NCBI GenBank assembly: GCA_003427395.1
Contig: BFEA01000117.1
Location: 1,849,887 to 1,896,660 of the forward strand
Reading direction: 5' to 3'
Origin: Chara braunii
Lineage: Eukaryota; Streptophyta; Charophyceae; Charales; Characeae
DNA length: 46,774 nucleotides
Under the pieces are notes generated by a model. It saw only the letters and a program-made list of their open reading frames with translations, did no database searches and was not told the origin of the DNA. The translations under genes were made by a program, and so were the position numbers. Position 1 is the stretch's first letter, and each line of letters starts with the position of its first letter. Shown here piece by piece: positions 43,667-46,774 of the stretch.

Positions 43667-45250
43667 GTTGTCGAGCGCATCGGCCCCCGTCTTTTCTTTT
43701 GCGAAGAGGCGGGAGTCCTCCCGGCCATGTCACGTAGGAGTTTAAACATAACCAAAATCAAGAGACAAATCGGGGACAACGCATAATTAACACCGCGAAC
43801 CACGGAGACGGACGGGGTCGCGTCGTCCCTTCGTCGCTCTAGCCGGGTGCAGAAGCTATACATCTCGCGGTCCCCTACGACAGGATAGGTTCCCTCGGGG
43901 CACAACTTGCGTCTCTAAGGGGCTGTCACCACCCTTAGGGGCGTATCCCTACCCAGCTACTGACCCACGTGCGAACATGCAATTGCATAGGTAGGTCAGT
44001 CGAAGAAGTTTGCTCGCTCACTGTAGTATGGGTACACGAGGTTAAAACGCCTATTGAACCCGAACGTTGTTCGTCCATTAGGGCGCTGATCTCCTAAGAA
44101 CGAAGTGTACGTCGGTCGACTAGGACGGTCTCAACCAAGCGTGAAACCAACAACTCAATCTTAGTCCCTTTAAACATTAGTGAAAAGAAAGCTATAACAA
44201 CCACACATAGTTACATAAAAAAAAGTTGATCGTAGTGGACAGGAATATATATCCAGTCTAAAAGAATTCAAATCATCATACGGTATATCCAGTGAACACA
44301 AAATCAAAATAAAATCCGGCCACCTCGAGTCGAAATCGATGAAACAAAGCGTCCTACTGAGCTGCCAACTGAAAGTTGGCTTTAACAATAACCTCAATGC
44401 ACATGAGAAGGTAGTCAGATAATCTTAGTTTTGACTTGATGAGATGCGTCGCCAAAGTTATTCATTCCACCTACCGCCGACTTAAGATTAGGCACGCACA
44501 TTCGTCTTCACAGATCTTTAGTTTTCTTGGAGGACACGCTGCTTTGTGAATGATTCTTGATCAAGTGCATTACTTAAGGTGTTGCATATCTCGCCCTCTA
44601 GGAAGTAATCTGGGGTACTCCTCCTCCTCGCCCGAGCACAAGACTCGGATCTCAGAAGTCGGGTCGCCTCCACCGAATTGGCAAGGTAACCCCCCGTAGA
44701 ACCTGTCTCTTATACACATCTAGATGTGTATAAGAGACAGACTTAAGGTGTTGCATATCTCGCCCTCTAGGAAGTAATCTGGGGTACTCCTCCTCCTCGC
44801 CCGAGCACAAGACTCGGATCTCAGAAGTCGGGTCGCCTCCACCGAATTGGCAAGGTAACCCCCCGTAGAACGGTCCACTCTGGGTCGATAACAGGGTCGG
44901 CTCCTAAAGGAACGAACCCCCGCCCCAGATTCTTCCTTGAAGGAAATAACGTCTTCACCGCAAATATATATATTTTTTTGTTCTCATCCTCCGTTGTCCA
45001 AGGTAATTTAAATGAAAAGAGTCAGAGGTGATAGAGAATGAGAAACATTTTGACATGTATACGTAGATAAGGACAACTCGGGATAGAAAGGGTCAATTCT
45101 CATGAAAAGTTAAGTTCATTTGACCTTATCTGCCATATTTCAATCGCATTCATTTTACAAGACAAAATGAATTATTTTTTTTCAAAACCACAAGTCCTTT
45201 TGATAAACAGACAGTTGAAAGGGAGAAATAAGACAATTTTTTTCATCTTC
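43667..45250 (+). repeat. head-plus-tail-2 repeat, direct copy
   Basis: Inverted relative of 21995-23387 over its whole length. Starts GTTGTCGAGCGCAT. Its first ~450 bp are also shared with copies A and B, but its tail is not. The real length is about 169 bp shorter than drawn, because the adapter and a duplicated 131 bp are included. No conserved coding frame is seen. Confidence 0.85.
44572..44871. other. assembly artefact: Nextera adapter between 131-bp duplicates
   Basis: The same 38-bp junction as at 19360 (CTGTCTCTTATACACATCT at 44703-44721, then its reverse complement to 44740). The 131 bp at 44572-44702 are repeated exactly at 44741-44871. The inverted relative at 22.4 kb has one copy of this segment and no adapter, which supports an artefact. 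Confidence 0.98.
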
Positions 45251-45260
45251 TCGAGTAGAC

Positions 45261-45525
45261 ACAACAGAAAAATTGTCGTCGAAATTCAACAAAATTTATT
45301 TTTGATGTTTAACTTATTCACACCAGAAGGGTTGTGACCAACTATTGAAACTGGGTCTTCTGCTGTGTTCAACTACTGATCAACATTATCAACTTATTCC
45401 CAACGAGTCCAACATGGTTTCCATCAGGTCTCCAAGTTTTTTTCAACGACTCCAACATGGTTTCGTACAGGCTTCCAATATGAACCAACACGTATCCAAC
45501 ATGGTTCTTGACCCACATTTCGGTA
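45261..45525 (+). repeat. 11-bp-periodic CAACATGG array and module, locus 3
   Basis: Begins with ACAACAGAAAAATTGTCGTC and continues with irregular 9-12-bp steps such as AACTTATTCCC, AACATGGTTTCC, ATCAGGTCTCC, AACGACTCC and AACACGTATCC. Phasing is poorer than at loci 1 and 2, as expected of an older array. Confidence 0.7.
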
Positions 45526-45938
45526 CATGATAGGTGAGAAAGTGCGTGTGTGTGTGTGTGTGGCGGTCGTGTACTGCGGGCCGGTCCTGCAGAACTACGT
45601 GTTTTTGTGGTGTTATTTGCCCCCCCCCCCCCACTCCCCTTTTTTTTTCCTCCCAGGGAACCCCGTAGCAGCCACATCCGTGCTCAAGCCTCCAACGAGG
45701 GAACATGCGGGAGCTGCACCCACCAGCAGGTGCGATACCTGCTACAGCAGGTGGGCGATACCAGCCAGGGGTCAGCCGATAGCATCAGGACCGAGCTTCT
45801 TCGATGGGCCAGTCACTGTGCCTCCCCTCCGGTCCCCTCCCCCTATGAACATCATCAGTCTCTGCACAATACAAGTCGGGGGGACCAACGGCATATCTAT
45901 AGGTGGCGGGCGCCAGGCTTTGCCCAGGAAGGTACATG

Positions 45939-46010
45939 AGGCCAATGGGGATTGAACCCAAGACCTCCTGAATGTCACTTGCATGCCTTACCAACCGAGC
46001 TAGGCCGCTG
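45939..46010 (-). repeat. tRNA-derived SINE-like head
   Basis: On the minus strand: GCGGCCTAGCTCGGTTGGTA (A box, about 46010-45991), about 40 bases, then TGGGTTCAATCCCC (B box, 45960-45947). The T arm pairs well. The anticodon arm does not, so this is a tRNA-derived retroposon or a degenerate tRNA, not a working tRNA. The downstream body (to about 45650 on this strand) is G/C-rich, and no 3' tail was identified. Open frames across it are not supported as genes. Confidence 0.65.
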
Positions 46011-46053
46011 GATCAAGGGCCCCATATCGCCCCCCGACCTCCTACGCAAGTAA

Positions 46054-46090
46054 CGGGAAAAAAAAAAAATGCACTTTTTTTTTTTTCCCG
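46054..46090. repeat. perfect A12/T12 hairpin
   Basis: CGGG, twelve A, a TGCAC loop, twelve T and CCCG give 16 perfectly paired bases around a 5-nt loop. It lies 45 bp upstream of the tRNA-derived sequence on its strand. Confidence 0.95.
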
Positions 46091-46416
46091 TCGTCGTCGT
46101 ATCGTCCGGTTGACGTCCTTGCCCTTTTTTGACAGCCTACCCTTTGCCGCCCGAGTTTTGAGCATGTGTCGCCACGACGTGCCCTTCGTCGCTATGCCCT
46201 GCCCTCCACCGGACGTTCTTCCCCTGTGTCGCAAGCCACCAGACGCGCCCAAGTGAGTTCGTCTTCCTCCTCTTGCTCCCTTCCTCCTCTTCCTCCTTTC
46301 CTCTTCCTCCGCCTCTTCCTCTCCTCCTCTTCCTCCTCCTTTTCTTCCTCGTCTTCATCCCCCAGCATCACCTCGTCTTCTAACAGTATGAATAGTAATG
46401 ATAATGATGGTAGCGA

Positions 46417-46419
<3 letters not shown>
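46091..46419. other. unassigned sequence with CCTCCT/CTTCCT tract
   Basis: A pyrimidine-rich tract at about 46260-46385 gives Ser/Pro/Phe-rich open frames (e.g. 46166-46516) that run into the GA array and poly-T. They are not supported as genes. Confidence 0.45.

Positions 46420-46460
<41 letters not shown>
46420..46460. repeat. (GA)n microsatellite
   Basis: About 20 GA repeats. Confidence 0.97.
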
Positions 46461-46463
<3 letters not shown>

Positions 46464-46488
46464 TCTCATGGATACATGCCTTTCCTTC

Positions 46489-46586
46489 TTTTTTTTTTTT
46501 TTTTTTTTTTTTTTAGACAAATCAGTTATTGAAGTCATCAGAACAGATACTACACTTGATCCTAGGCAAAAGGCCGAGAAAGGTGT
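46489..46586 (-). pseudogene. U2 snRNA 5' fragment with poly-A tail (retropseudogene)
   Basis: The minus strand from 46586 reads ACACCTTTCTCGGCCTTTTG, then CCTAGGATCAAGTGTAGTAT, then CTGTTCTGATGACTTCAATA, then ACTGAT. This is the first ~66 nt of U2 snRNA with a few changes, including GCCTAGGATC for GGCTAAGATC and CTGATGACTTC for CTTATCAGTTT. The branch-site-pairing GTAGTA is intact. The Sm site and 3' stem-loops are missing. After ATTTGTCT comes a run of 26 A (T on plus, 46489-46514). A truncated snRNA joined to poly-A is typical of reverse-transcribed copies made by LINE machinery, or of a SINE with an snRNA head. The ACACCTTTC start resembles plant U2. It cannot form a functional U2 snRNP. 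Confidence 0.85.
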
Positions 46587-46735
46587 GTATTTCCATGTTC
46601 TACCGGTAGATTCGTTTGATTTTGTTCATCCAATGGATGGAAGTAGCATGGCTGGAAAGCATTGTATATTTCCATATTCTAGTAGAAGATTCATTTCGAT
46701 TTTGATCATCCTATCGATGAAAGTCGCCGGTCTCT
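46587..46735. repeat. GTATATTTCCATATTCT repeat, two tandem members
   Basis: Units begin at 46587 and 46664, about 77 bp apart, sharing (GTAT)ATTTCCAT(G/A)TTCTA, GTAGA/AGAAGATTC, GATTTTG(T/A)TCATCC and GCATGGCT. They are related to 3796-3860. The first unit abuts the U2 start. Confidence 0.75.
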
Positions 46736-46763
46736 ATCTCTCTGCGTGCATGGCTCGAAAACA

Positions 46764-46774
46764 CTCTCTCTCTC
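46764..46774. repeat. (TC)n, cut by window end
   Basis: CTCTCTCTCTC continues past the last base. Confidence 0.8.

Noticed and set aside
45527-45955. 142-codon frame near the tRNA-like sequence
   Set aside because: It runs through GT repeats, a C homopolymer and the body of a SINE-like repeat.

Overview
The window is gene-poor, repeat-dense eukaryotic DNA. I found no intact, recognisable protein gene. It is rich in simple-sequence arrays (TAA, TTC, TC/GA, CA, poly-A), degenerate minisatellites, large dispersed repeats in direct and inverted orientation, tRNA-like B boxes and foldback hairpins. One fragment gives a taxonomic hint. On the minus strand near 46.5 kb there is the first ~66 nt of a U2 snRNA, whose 5' end (ACACCTTTCTCGG) resembles the land-plant form (ATACCTTTCTCGG) more than the animal form (ATCGCTTCTCGG). 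A green-lineage organism with a large genome, such as a charophyte alga or other streptophyte, fits best. This is inference, and the species is not identified.

Layout. 1-1755: an 81-bp hairpin repeat, then a degenerate GTGTCAC/GTGAC minisatellite. 1.9-5.0 kb: (TAA)n-linked repeat units and pyrimidine-rich simple repeats. 5.0-12.0 kb: repeat DNA with a 13-bp inverted-repeat element, a palindrome seen at five places in the window, and a large foldback at 6.7 kb. 12.0-14.2 kb: a second copy of the 81-bp repeat and minisatellite, interrupted by a 715-base assembly gap. 14.2-15.0 kb: the most gene-like stretch, an anonymous reading frame with one internal stop. 15.1-17.0 kb: a ~168-bp tandem repeat, GA/TC arrays and an 11-bp-periodic array. 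17.5-22.0 kb: relatives of the 5-kb repeats, tRNA-like elements, a Nextera adapter junction and a 37-bp minisatellite.

22.0-45.3 kb forms a large nested repeat complex. Two diverged direct copies of a 7-8 kb non-coding unit (copy A ~23.56-31.54 kb, copy B ~35.63-42.79 kb) flank ~4 kb that holds a broken gag-like remnant on the minus strand. This geometry suggests a decayed LTR-type or LARD-like retroelement, but canonical LTR ends and a primer-binding site were not demonstrated. A pair of ~1.5-kb relatives (22.0-23.39 kb minus, 43.67-45.25 kb plus) share the same head module but carry a different tail. 45.3-46.8 kb has another 11-bp-periodic array, a tRNA-derived SINE-like sequence, a perfect A12/T12 hairpin and the polyadenylated U2 fragment.

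No genes work together here in any visible pathway; the biology is that of repeats. Two loci (19360-19397 and 44703-44740) contain the exact 38-bp Tn5/Nextera junction adapter between perfect duplications of 76 and 131 bp, so these are assembly artefacts. Coordinates and duplications near them should be treated with care. All homologies were judged by eye, and repeat boundaries are approximate.
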